Source of the DNA: Haloarculaceae archaeon
Lineage (GTDB): Archaea; Halobacteriota; Halobacteria; Halobacteriales; Haloarculaceae
DNA: 19,926 nt
Assembly: GCA_018609945.1 (NCBI GenBank)
Contig: JAHENO010000238.1
Coordinates: forward strand, 1-19,926
Reading direction: 5' to 3'
Part shown: positions 13,744 to 19,926 of the stretch, one piece after another
Position numbering within the stretch: position 1 is the stretch's first letter
Layout: every line of letters starts with the position of its first letter
Translations under genes and position numbers: made by a program
The notes under the pieces: generated by a model
Databases searched by the model: none
Seen by the model: only the letters and a program-made list of their open reading frames with translations
Told to the model about the DNA's origin: nothing

Positions 13744-14541
13744 ATGTCCTTGCGCCGGATTCTCCGTGGCGAGGTCCCCCACGAGCGGCTGGTGGAGGTG
13801 GGTGCCGAGGTGGCGGGGCGCTACGGCGAACCGGTGCAGTCGGTCGAGTCCCTGGAGGCGGACAACTGGCTGTCGACGCCGTGTGTGGTCAACGACCAGT
13901 GGTTCGTGAAGGTCATCACGGGCCAGAACGCGCTCGTTCACGCCCTGCTCACGACGGGTCGGAACCTGGGGGCGCTGTCGAGCCGGTCCGAGGGCTTTTT
14001 CGAGTACGTCCAGACCCCCCTGGGGATGGCCGAACACGAACTGGCGGCGACCCGGCGGATGCGCGAGTTGGGCGTGAACGCCCCCGAACCGCTGGAGGCC
14101 TTCGACCACGAGGGCTCCGGCGTGCTGGTCCTAGAGTATCTCCCGGCGTTCGAACCCCTGGACGCCCTGGACGGGCGGGAGGCCGAGGGGATCGCGCCCG
14201 CGCTGTTCGACGCACTCGCGCGGATGCACGATGCGGGACTGGTCCACGGGGACCTCCGGTCGGAGAACGTCCTCGTCGTCGACGGCGAACCGTACTTCAT
14301 CGACGCGACGACCGTCCGCGAGAACGCCATCGAGGAGGCCCGGGCGTACGACCTCGCCTGTGCGCTCGCCGCGCTGGAACCGCTGGTCGGCGCCGGAACC
14401 GCCGTCGAGACCGCCCTCGAGAGTCACGGGCCGGAGGCGCTGCTGGACGCTGATAGCTTCCTCGATTTCGTCAACATCCGCCCGGACCACGACTTCGACG
14501 CTGCCGCAGTTCGCGCCGCGATCACGAAAACCGTCGAGTGA
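13744..14541 (+). CDS. Small RIO/Bud32-like protein kinase
   Basis: A 265-residue kinase-fold protein. The ATP-anchoring Lys is likely Lys56 in WFVKVITG, a helix-C acidic residue may be Glu97 or Glu99, the hinge is VLVLEYLP, and the catalytic loop is VHGDLRSENVLV with Asp170 and Asn175. The metal-binding Asp187 lies in YFIDATTV, so the usual DFG is DAT. This compact layout without an activation or substrate-recognition segment is typical of RIO1, Bud32 and lipopolysaccharide-kinase-like atypical kinases. The substrate is unknown. The ATG at 13744 begins MSLRRILRGE; the upstream 17 codons are rejected as they run through the promoter. Its stop codon directly abuts the stop of the convergent FAD protein gene. 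It is divergent from the TrmB-family regulator. Confidence 0.85.
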   Translation: MSLRRILRGEVPHERLVEVGAEVAGRYGEPVQSVESLEADNWLSTPCVVNDQWFVKVITGQNALVHALLTTGRNLGALSSRSEGFFEYVQTPLGMAEHELAATRRMRELGVNAPEPLEAFDHEGSGVLVLEYLPAFEPLDALDGREAEGIAPALFDALARMHDAGLVHGDLRSENVLVVDGEPYFIDATTVRENAIEEARAYDLACALAALEPLVGAGTAVETALESHGPEALLDADSFLDFVNIRPDHDFDAAAVRAAITKTVE

Positions 14542-15096
14542 CTACTCGGCGTCGGCGGGCACGTCGAAATCGTGGAAGTGCTCGCCTTCCTCCTTGCTGA
14601 GGATGTCCAGGGCGGCCGCGCCGCCGTCGCCAGCCGAGATGATTGCCTGCCACTCCTGGTCGCGGACCATCGCGCCCGTCGCGTAGGCGTTCGCGACGCT
14701 CGTTTCCATGCTCAGGTTCACCGAGACGGTGCCGTCGTCGTCGAACGCACAGCCCAGTTCCTCCGCGAGGTCCCTGTTCGCACCGGTCGCCAGCACTAGG
14801 TATGTCGCGCTGTGGCCGCCCTCATCGGTGGTGACGACGAACTCGCCGTCGCCACCCTCGACGCCCGTCACCTCGGCGTCGTGGCGCTGTACGCCGAACT
14901 CCTCGACCTGCTCGCGAGACTGCTCGATGAAGGCCGTTCCGTCCACGCTCTCGATACCGAGATAGTTGAACAGGTGTGCCTTGTGCACCCACGTCTCGTC
15001 CGTGTCGAAGACGACGGTTTCGAGTCCGTTCTTCGCCGTGAACAGGCCGGCCGACAGCCCTGCGGGGCCGCCACCGACGATTGCGACGTCCGTCAT
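14542..15096 (-). CDS. Minimal thioredoxin-reductase-like FAD protein
   Basis: A 184-residue flavoprotein related to the FAD domain of thioredoxin reductase. The dinucleotide-binding motif is VAIVGGGPAGLSAG at residues 4-17, the second glycine-rich element YLVLATGANRD is near 105, and the C-terminal FAD-contacting part AYATGAMV with the following helix is near 140-165. The NADPH-binding domain that normally interrupts the FAD domain is absent, and there is no CxxC redox pair; typical reductases are about 310-330 residues. The FAD halves are contiguous, so this is a designed short form and not a broken gene. The partner or substrate is unknown. A CTTTATC element lies about 30 nt upstream of the ATG at 15096. 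An upstream GTG at 15102 is possible. Confidence 0.88.
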   Translation of the reverse strand: MTDVAIVGGGPAGLSAGLFTAKNGLETVVFDTDETWVHKAHLFNYLGIESVDGTAFIEQSREQVEEFGVQRHDAEVTGVEGGDGEFVVTTDEGGHSATYLVLATGANRDLAEELGCAFDDDGTVSVNLSMETSVANAYATGAMVRDQEWQAIISAGDGGAAALDILSKEEGEHFHDFDVPADAE

Positions 15097-15123
15097 GCCC
15101 ACTGCTATACGGTCGCCGGTTTG

Positions 15124-15128
15124 ATAAA
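15124..15128 (-). promoter_or_regulatory. TATA-like box for the minimal FAD protein gene
   Basis: ATAAA, reading CTTTATC on the minus strand with flanks, is centred about 30 nt upstream of the ATG at 15096. Confidence 0.45.
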
Positions 15129-15175
15129 GGCCCGGCAGTCGAGTACCCGACCGTCAGATGCTCTCCGTCGGGACC

Positions 15176-15655
15176 TCACTCGAGCAGTTCTCGGGTCTTC
15201 CGGTGGCGATACCGGAACATGGGTTCGAATCCGACGACGGCCAGCGGGCCGAGGGCGTCGCCGAGGCCACCCAGCGGGAGTTCGTATTCGACGTGGTCGC
15301 GGACGATGGTCGTCCCGCCGTCGGCGTAGAACGTGTGGGTGTGGACCCACTCGTCGAAGGGACCGTCGGTCATGATATCGCGGAAGTACGCCGACCCCGC
15401 TGATTCGTCGCGCGCGGTGATCTCCGAGACCCAGGACTGGCGGGGGCCGACGCCGAACGGCCGGACCGACGATTCGACGACCGAACCCGCCTCGAGGACG
15501 TCCGGGTCGGGCTCGCCGTCCGGGCCGCGGGCCGACTCTATTTCGAGGTTCATCCACCCGGGCGTGAGCGCGACCAGTCCGCGTTCGTCGGAGTGGAAGT
15601 CCCAGACGTCCTCGAACGGGGCGACGACGCGGCTCGACCGCGTGTAGGTAGGCAT
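15176..15655 (-). CDS. SRPBCC (START/Bet v1-like) domain protein
   Basis: A 159-residue helix-grip protein of the polyketide cyclase/dehydrase and lipid-transport superfamily. It opens with YTRSSRVVAPFEDVWDFHSD, the typical first strand and helix, and LVALTPGWMNLEIES; then alternating strands (VESSVRPFGVGPRQSWVSEI, WVHTHTFYADGGTTIVRDHVEYELP); and the closing helix FRYRHRKTRELLE. It would bind a hydrophobic ligand; the ligand and reaction are unknown. The ATG at 15655 fits homology and has GGATTATCC at 28 nt upstream; an in-frame extension to 15736 would run through that promoter and is rejected. It is divergent from menF across 107 bases. No link to menaquinone synthesis is shown by the sequence. 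Confidence 0.85.
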   Translation of the reverse strand: MPTYTRSSRVVAPFEDVWDFHSDERGLVALTPGWMNLEIESARGPDGEPDPDVLEAGSVVESSVRPFGVGPRQSWVSEITARDESAGSAYFRDIMTDGPFDEWVHTHTFYADGGTTIVRDHVEYELPLGGLGDALGPLAVVGFEPMFRYRHRKTRELLE

Positions 15656-15678
15656 GACCAGTCCTATGGCCGAGCGCC

Positions 15679-15687
15679 GGATAATCC
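15679..15687 (-). promoter_or_regulatory. TATA-like box for the SRPBCC gene
   Basis: GGATAATCC (minus strand GGATTATCC) is centred 28 nt upstream of the ATG at 15655. Confidence 0.5.
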
Positions 15688-15720
15688 CACCGACGGGCGT
15701 CCGAGACGGCCCGGGTGGAC

Positions 15721-15726
15721 ATATAG
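15721..15726 (+). promoter_or_regulatory. TATA-like box for menF-menD, with a possible ribosome-binding site
   Basis: ATATAG lies about 40 nt upstream of the ATG at 15763, implying a leader of roughly 12 bases. GGGAG at 15754-15758 sits 4 bases before the ATG and could act as a Shine-Dalgarno site. This is one of the few genes here whose start is not at leaderless spacing. Confidence 0.4.
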
Positions 15727-15762
15727 TCAGGCTCAAAGGCCCGGCCTCCTAACGGGAGACAG

Positions 15763-17106
15763 ATGGAGCGAGCGCGCGGCGACGGGCGTCGTGACCGGTC
15801 GGGAGCGACCGGCCTCGTCAGGGGACGCGAAGTCGCCGACGCGCCGGTCCGGTCGTTTCTCTCCGCGGTCGAGACGCCGCGGTTCGCCTGGAGCGACGCC
15901 ACGACGACGATCGTCGCTGGCGGGAGCGCGGCGACGATCCGTGCGGACGGGCCGGACCGGTTCGAGCGGGTCCGCGAGGCCGGTACTGCCATCTTCGATG
16001 GCTTCGACACGCCGGAGTCGCTGCCGGTCGGTGCGTCCCCGCGGCTGTACGGCGGCTTCGCCTTCCACGAGGCGCACACAGACCCCCCGGCAGGCGAGAC
16101 CTGGAACGGCTTTCCCGGCGCCTCGTTCGTGCTCCCGGCGGTGCAGCTCTCGCTGACGGCCGACGGCGCGTGGCTGACCGCCGCCGCGACCGGTACCGAC
16201 GCCGAACGGCGCGTCGGCGCCCGACTGGACCGCTGGGAACGGCGCCTGGAGGCTCTCCCCGAACTCGTCCTGTCGGGGGCGCCTGGTATCAGCCGGGAAC
16301 ATCCCACGCCCTCCCGCGAGGGGTGGCGCCGACAGGTGGTCGACGCGGTCAGGAAAATACGCGCGGGCGACCTGCGCAAGGTCGTCCTCGCACAGGAGTT
16401 GCGCGCCGACCTCGCGGGGCCGGTCGACGTTGCCGGCGCGCTCACGGAACTCAGTGACGTCTATCCGGGCTGTTACCGCTTCCTCGTCGAACCCGACGGC
16501 GGCGGCACGTTCTTCGGCGCCACGCCCGAGCGCCTCGTCTCACTCAGTGACCGCACGGTCAAGACGGAGGCGCTCGCCGGGTCGACCGGCCGCGGCGAGA
16601 CCACCGACGAGGACGAGTGGCTCGCCGCCGAGTTGCGCGGTAGCGAGAAGGATGTCCACGAGCACGAACTGGTCGTCGACGCGATCCGCGGCCAGCTCGA
16701 CCGTGTGGCCGACAAAGTCGTGACCGGCGACCGGTCGGTCCGCAAGCTGGCGACCGTCCAGCACCTCCAGACGCCGGTCCGGGCCGAACTGGCCGGCGAG
16801 GAGCACGTCCTCTCGCTGGTCGAGGCGCTGCACCCGACGCCAGCAGTCGGTGGGCTGCCGCCGGACGCCGCGTTGCGGACCATCCGCGAGACCGAGACGT
16901 TCGACCGCGGGTGGTACGCCGCGCCGGTCGGCTGGTTCGACGCCGACGGCGACGGCACGTTCGCGGTGGCGATCCGGTCGGCGCTGGCCAGGGACCGCAC
17001 GGCGACGCTGTTTGCCGGCGCCGGTATCGTCGCCGACAGCGACCCCGACGTCGAGTGGGACGAACTGAAACTGAAGTACGGCCCGATGCGCGACGTGCTG
17101 GAATGA
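15763..17106 (+). CDS. menF: Isochorismate synthase
   Basis: A 447-residue chorismate-utilising enzyme converting chorismate to isochorismate, the first committed step of menaquinone synthesis in the cytoplasm. The conserved C-terminal chorismate-binding domain starts near residue 185. Landmarks are KVVLAQELRADL (with the catalytic-base Lys region), ATPERLVSLSDRTVKTEALAGS, the acidic SEKDVHEHELVVDAI, VQHLQTPVRAEL, LVEALHPTPAVGGLPPDAAL and the Mg-site segment VEWDELKLKYGPM at the end. The N-terminal 25 residues are arginine-rich and non-conserved, so the true start may be slightly downstream. The stop overlaps the menD start (ATGA). The companion menD downstream separates it from anthranilate or aminodeoxychorismate synthase. 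Confidence 0.95.
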   Translation: MERARGDGRRDRSGATGLVRGREVADAPVRSFLSAVETPRFAWSDATTTIVAGGSAATIRADGPDRFERVREAGTAIFDGFDTPESLPVGASPRLYGGFAFHEAHTDPPAGETWNGFPGASFVLPAVQLSLTADGAWLTAAATGTDAERRVGARLDRWERRLEALPELVLSGAPGISREHPTPSREGWRRQVVDAVRKIRAGDLRKVVLAQELRADLAGPVDVAGALTELSDVYPGCYRFLVEPDGGGTFFGATPERLVSLSDRTVKTEALAGSTGRGETTDEDEWLAAELRGSEKDVHEHELVVDAIRGQLDRVADKVVTGDRSVRKLATVQHLQTPVRAELAGEEHVLSLVEALHPTPAVGGLPPDAALRTIRETETFDRGWYAAPVGWFDADGDGTFAVAIRSALARDRTATLFAGAGIVADSDPDVEWDELKLKYGPMRDVLE

Positions 17107-18863
17107 CGGCACCGAACCGCAACACCCTGTGGGGCGAGATACTCGTCGAGGAACTCGCGGCCGCCGGCCTATCGGCGGCCTGCGTCTCGCCGGGCAGCCG
17201 GTCGACGCCGCTGACGGTCGCACTCGCCGAGCACCCCGACGTGACGGTCTACTCGCACCTCGACGAGCGGTCGAGCGCCTTCTTCGCGCTCGGGCGGGGC
17301 CGACGGACCGGACGGCCCACTGCCGTCGTGTGTACCTCGGGGACGGCGGCGGCAAACTTCCACCCCGCGGTCCTGGAAGCCAGCGAGGCGCGCGTTCCGC
17401 TGCTCGTTCTGACCGCCGACCGACCGCCGGAACTCCGGGACAGCGGCGCCAACCAGACCACCGACCAGGTGAAACTCTACGGCGACGCCGTCCGCTGGTA
17501 CCGCACGCTTCCCGAACCCGAACCCGAACCGCGGAAGCTCCGCTCGCTGCGCGTCACTGTCGACCGGGCCGTGGCCGAGGCCACGGGGACGCCTGCCGGG
17601 CCGGTCCACCTGAACGTGCCGTTCCGGAAACCCCTGGAGCCGACGCCCGTCCCCGGCGACGTTCCCGACTCGCTGTCGGCCGAGGCACCGCTCGCAGCCG
17701 AGGGCCGGGACGGACCCTTCGTGCGGACCGCGGCCGGCCGCATCGAACCCGAGGACAGCGAGGTGGCGGCGCTGGCCGACGCGGTCGAGGCGGCCGAGCG
17801 ACCCCTCGTCGTTTGCGGGCCGGCGGACCCGACAGTGTCCGGTCCCGTGCCGGAGACGCTCGCCCGGTTCGTCGCGGCCACCGGCGCGCCGGTGCTCGCG
17901 GACCCGCTGTCGGGCCACCGCTTCGGAGCCCACGTCCCCGACCTGCCGGTCTGTGGCGGCTACGACTCCTACCTCGACGCCGACGGGTGGCCCGGACCCG
18001 ACCTCGTGGTCCGCTGTGGCGCCTCGCCGACCTCGAAGGTCCTCCGGCAGTACCTCCGGGACGCGGGCGCCCGCCAGGTGCTGGTCGACCCCGCTGGCGG
18101 GTGGCGCGAAGCCGAGTTCACCGCCACCGACCTCGTCGTTGCCGACCCGACAGCCACCCTCGACGCACTAGCCGACGCCCTCGCTGGCGGGAGCGGCGCC
18201 GAGGCGTGGCGCGACCGCTTCGTCGACAGCGAGGACCGCTACTGGTCACTCGTCGACGAGGCCTGCCGGGAGTCCGTTTTCGAGGGAGCCATCCTCGGGG
18301 CGGTCGCGCGCTCGGCACCGGACCCGGCGACGCTGTTCGTCTCGAACAGCATGCCGGTCAGGGACCTGGACCGGTTCGGCCGCCCGCGGGGTGCGGACCT
18401 GACGGTGCTGGGCAATCGGGGCGTCAGCGGCGTCGACGGCGTGACCTCGACTGCGCTCGGGTCGGGGTCGGCGACCGACGACCCGCTCGTGCTCGTGACC
18501 GGCGACCTGGCGTACTACCACGACATGAACGGCCTGCTGGCGCTGGGGCGGTGTGGCGTCGACGCGACCGTCGTCCTCGTCAACAACGACGGCGGCGGCA
18601 TCTTCCACATGCTCCCCATCGAGTCGTTCGACCCGCCCTTCACCGACCACTTCAAGACGCCCCACGGCCTCGATTTCGAGCCGACAGAAGACCTCTACGA
18701 CCTCGAATTCGGCCGCGTCGACGGGCGGTCGGCGTTCGTCGACGCCTTCGAGGCGTCGGTCGCCTCGGCCGGAACACAGGTCATCGAGGTGCGGACGGAC
18801 GCCGAATCGAGCCACCGCACCCGCGAGCGCCTCCACGAGCGCGTCTGCGAGCGCCTCGTCTGA
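17103..18863 (+). CDS. menD: 2-succinyl-5-enolpyruvyl-6-hydroxy-3-cyclohexene-1-carboxylate synthase
   Basis: A 586-residue thiamine-diphosphate enzyme that joins 2-oxoglutarate-derived succinic semialdehyde to isochorismate with CO2 release, the second step of menaquinone synthesis. The N-terminal domain starts NTLWGEILVEEL and SPGSRSTPL, diagnostic of MenD, with HLDERSSAFFALG carrying the catalytic-type Glu, and TSGTAAANFHPAVLEAS. The C-terminal cofactor-binding motif is GDLAYYHDMNGLL followed by LVNNDGGGIFHMLP, the GD-to-NN diphosphate/Mg site. Length matches bacterial MenD (about 550-580). The ATG overlaps the menF stop, so the two are translationally coupled. No other men gene is in the window; the rest of the pathway must lie elsewhere or to the right. 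Confidence 0.96.
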   Translation: MTAPNRNTLWGEILVEELAAAGLSAACVSPGSRSTPLTVALAEHPDVTVYSHLDERSSAFFALGRGRRTGRPTAVVCTSGTAAANFHPAVLEASEARVPLLVLTADRPPELRDSGANQTTDQVKLYGDAVRWYRTLPEPEPEPRKLRSLRVTVDRAVAEATGTPAGPVHLNVPFRKPLEPTPVPGDVPDSLSAEAPLAAEGRDGPFVRTAAGRIEPEDSEVAALADAVEAAERPLVVCGPADPTVSGPVPETLARFVAATGAPVLADPLSGHRFGAHVPDLPVCGGYDSYLDADGWPGPDLVVRCGASPTSKVLRQYLRDAGARQVLVDPAGGWREAEFTATDLVVADPTATLDALADALAGGSGAEAWRDRFVDSEDRYWSLVDEACRESVFEGAILGAVARSAPDPATLFVSNSMPVRDLDRFGRPRGADLTVLGNRGVSGVDGVTSTALGSGSATDDPLVLVTGDLAYYHDMNGLLALGRCGVDATVVLVNNDGGGIFHMLPIESFDPPFTDHFKTPHGLDFEPTEDLYDLEFGRVDGRSAFVDAFEASVASAGTQVIEVRTDAESSHRTRERLHERVCERLV

Positions 18864-18964
18864 CTGTGACCGAGCGGTGCGACTGACCGGGCCCGGACCT
18901 CGCCTGACCGGGGACTGCGACAGACACCCAAACGCCCTTGTGGCGGTCGGACGGAGTAGCGACC

Positions 18965-19639
18965 ATGCGGGTCGTGGTCAACGCGGCGATGAGCGCGGAC
19001 GGGAAACTCTCCACGCGCGAGCGAGAACAGGTCGACATCAGCGGGCCGGCGGACTTCGACCGCGTCGACCGCCTGCGCGCCGACAGCGACGCCGTCATGG
19101 TCGGCGTCGGCACGGTCCTCGCCGACGACCCCTCGCTGACGGTCAAAAGCGGGACCCTCCAGGAGCGCCGGACCGAGCGTGGCGAGCCGGCCAACCCCGC
19201 CAGGGTGGTCGCCGACTCGCGCATCCGGACGCCGCCCGGGGCCGCCGTTCTGGACGACGCGGCCGCGAGCTACCTGCTGGTCAGCGAGGCTGCGCCGACG
19301 GATTTCGTGGCCCAGATGGAGAACGCGGGCGCGACGGTCGTCGTCGCCGGCGAGGACCGCGTCGACCTCCCGGCGGCGTTTGCACAGCTCGAATCGGAGG
19401 GCGTCGAACGGCTCATGGTCGAGGGCGGGGGCGAACTCATCTTCTCGCTGTTCGAGGCGGGCCTGGTCGACCGGCTCTCGGTGTACGTCGGCCCGGTCGT
19501 CATCGGCGGCCGCGAGGCGCCGACGCTGGCCGACGGCGATGGGTTCACCGAGCGATTCCCCGAACTGGACCTCGCCTCGGTCGACCGACTCGACGAGGGC
19601 GTCGTGCTGACCTACGACGTCAGTGTGAGTGGCCGGTGA
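18965..19639 (+). CDS. arfC: 2,5-diamino-6-ribosylamino-pyrimidinone 5'-phosphate reductase (RibD C-domain, archaeal)
   Basis: A 224-residue reductase of the RibD C-terminal/DHFR-like fold, acting in archaeal riboflavin and F420 precursor synthesis: it reduces the ribosyl side chain to ribityl with NAD(P)H. Landmarks are VVVNAAMSADGKLS at the N-terminus, ADSDAVMVGVGTVLADDPSLTV, PARVVADSRIRTP, and the near-C-terminal MVEGGGELIFSLFEAGLVD with YVGPVVIGG. It lacks the deaminase domain of bacterial RibD, as expected for archaea. The ATG at 18965 starts MRVVVNAAMSADG, where homology begins. It is separated from menD by 101 bases that show no clear promoter. Its last 20 bases overlap the 3' end of the convergent small gene. 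Confidence 0.93.
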   Translation: MRVVVNAAMSADGKLSTREREQVDISGPADFDRVDRLRADSDAVMVGVGTVLADDPSLTVKSGTLQERRTERGEPANPARVVADSRIRTPPGAAVLDDAAASYLLVSEAAPTDFVAQMENAGATVVVAGEDRVDLPAAFAQLESEGVERLMVEGGGELIFSLFEAGLVDRLSVYVGPVVIGGREAPTLADGDGFTERFPELDLASVDRLDEGVVLTYDVSVSGR

Positions 19640-19904
19640 CCTCGGCGTAGCTCTGGCCGAACCGTTCCTCGAAGAGGTCGAGCGTCAACTGTTCGGCGGC
19701 CTCGAGTTCCTCCCCCACCTCGCCCTGACTGTGGTGGACGATGCCGTGGGCCTGCTGGGCGAACCCCAGCATGGCGAGGTCCCCGACGACCGTCGTGACC
19801 GACTCGTCGTCCTCGGCGAGCAGGTCCGCGACCGCAACCGGCACGTCGATCTCGTCGCTGTCGTCGTCTGTCGTCAGCGTAACAGTAACTGTCTCGTCCG
19901 ACAT
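19620..19904 (-). CDS. Small acidic conserved protein of unknown function
   Basis: A 94-residue protein not recognised as any named family. It is strongly acidic at the N-terminus (MSDETVTVTLTTDDDSDEIDVP), with a helix-forming middle (VADLLAEDDESVTTVVGDLAMLGFAQQAHGIVHHSQG) and an acidic amphipathic C-terminus that ends HSH. There is no signal peptide, membrane segment, cysteine or catalytic motif. Codon use and acidity match the neighbours. It begins at an ATG at 19904, with upstream sequence cut off by the window edge after 22 bases. It converges on the RibD-type gene with a 20-base coding overlap. Confidence 0.8.
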   Translation of the reverse strand: MSDETVTVTLTTDDDSDEIDVPVAVADLLAEDDESVTTVVGDLAMLGFAQQAHGIVHHSQGEVGEELEAAEQLTLDLFEERFGQSYAEVTGHSH

Positions 19905-19926
19905 GGCACCCGCTTCGCGACCCCCG

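Noticed and set aside
17129..18886. Arginine-rich plus-strand frame overlapping menD
   Set aside because: It is a shifted-frame shadow of menD; menD has all its family motifs in the correct frame.
1..19926. Search for tRNA, rRNA, CRISPR repeats, transposases, integrases and defence genes
   Set aside because: None was recognised by eye on either strand; no regularly spaced repeats or terminal inverted repeats of mobile elements were seen.

Overview
This window comes from a halophilic archaeon of class Halobacteria. The evidence is the high GC content with strong G/C third-position bias, the very acidic proteins, a Tat-dependent lipoprotein signal on the solute-binding protein, a TrmB-type regulator, an F420/FMN luciferase-like enzyme, archaeal-type riboflavin and menaquinone genes, and TATA-like boxes about 27 nt upstream of many start codons (leaderless transcription). 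The genus cannot be fixed from the sequence alone. No rRNA, tRNA, CRISPR array, insertion sequence or prophage gene is visible. Genes are closely packed and no stretch over 300 bases lacks one.

Layout. Positions 1-2842 are housekeeping-like: an AbgA-like M20 amidohydrolase cut by the left edge, a uS10-family paralogue, a Nudix hydrolase and a small four-helix membrane protein. Positions 2882-11994 are the accessory block. It holds a RhaM/COG3254-type sugar mutarotase divergent from a ribose-type ABC importer (Tat lipoprotein, permease, ATPase), an AGE-family sugar epimerase/isomerase, a luciferase-like oxidoreductase, a cyclase-family metal hydrolase, a mandelate-racemase-subgroup dehydratase-like protein and a Gfo/Idh/MocA dehydrogenase. 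Positions 12027-15655 hold endonuclease III, a TrmB-family regulator, a divergent small RIO/Bud32-like kinase, a minimal FAD protein and an SRPBCC protein. Positions 15763-19904 hold menF-menD (start/stop overlap), an archaeal RibD-type reductase of riboflavin/F420 synthesis, and a small acidic conserved protein.

How the genes may work together. The accessory block reads as a capture-and-oxidise system for a monosaccharide. The importer would bring the sugar in, the mutarotase and AGE protein would interconvert anomers or isomers, one or both dehydrogenases would oxidise it to a lactone or acid, the cyclase-family hydrolase may open the lactone, and the enolase-superfamily enzyme would dehydrate the sugar acid. 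No 2-keto-3-deoxy-acid kinase, aldolase or hydrolase lies in the window, so the lower pathway and the substrate are unknown. This block is the most likely place for an undescribed pathway; the rest is largely ordinary haloarchaeal chromosome.
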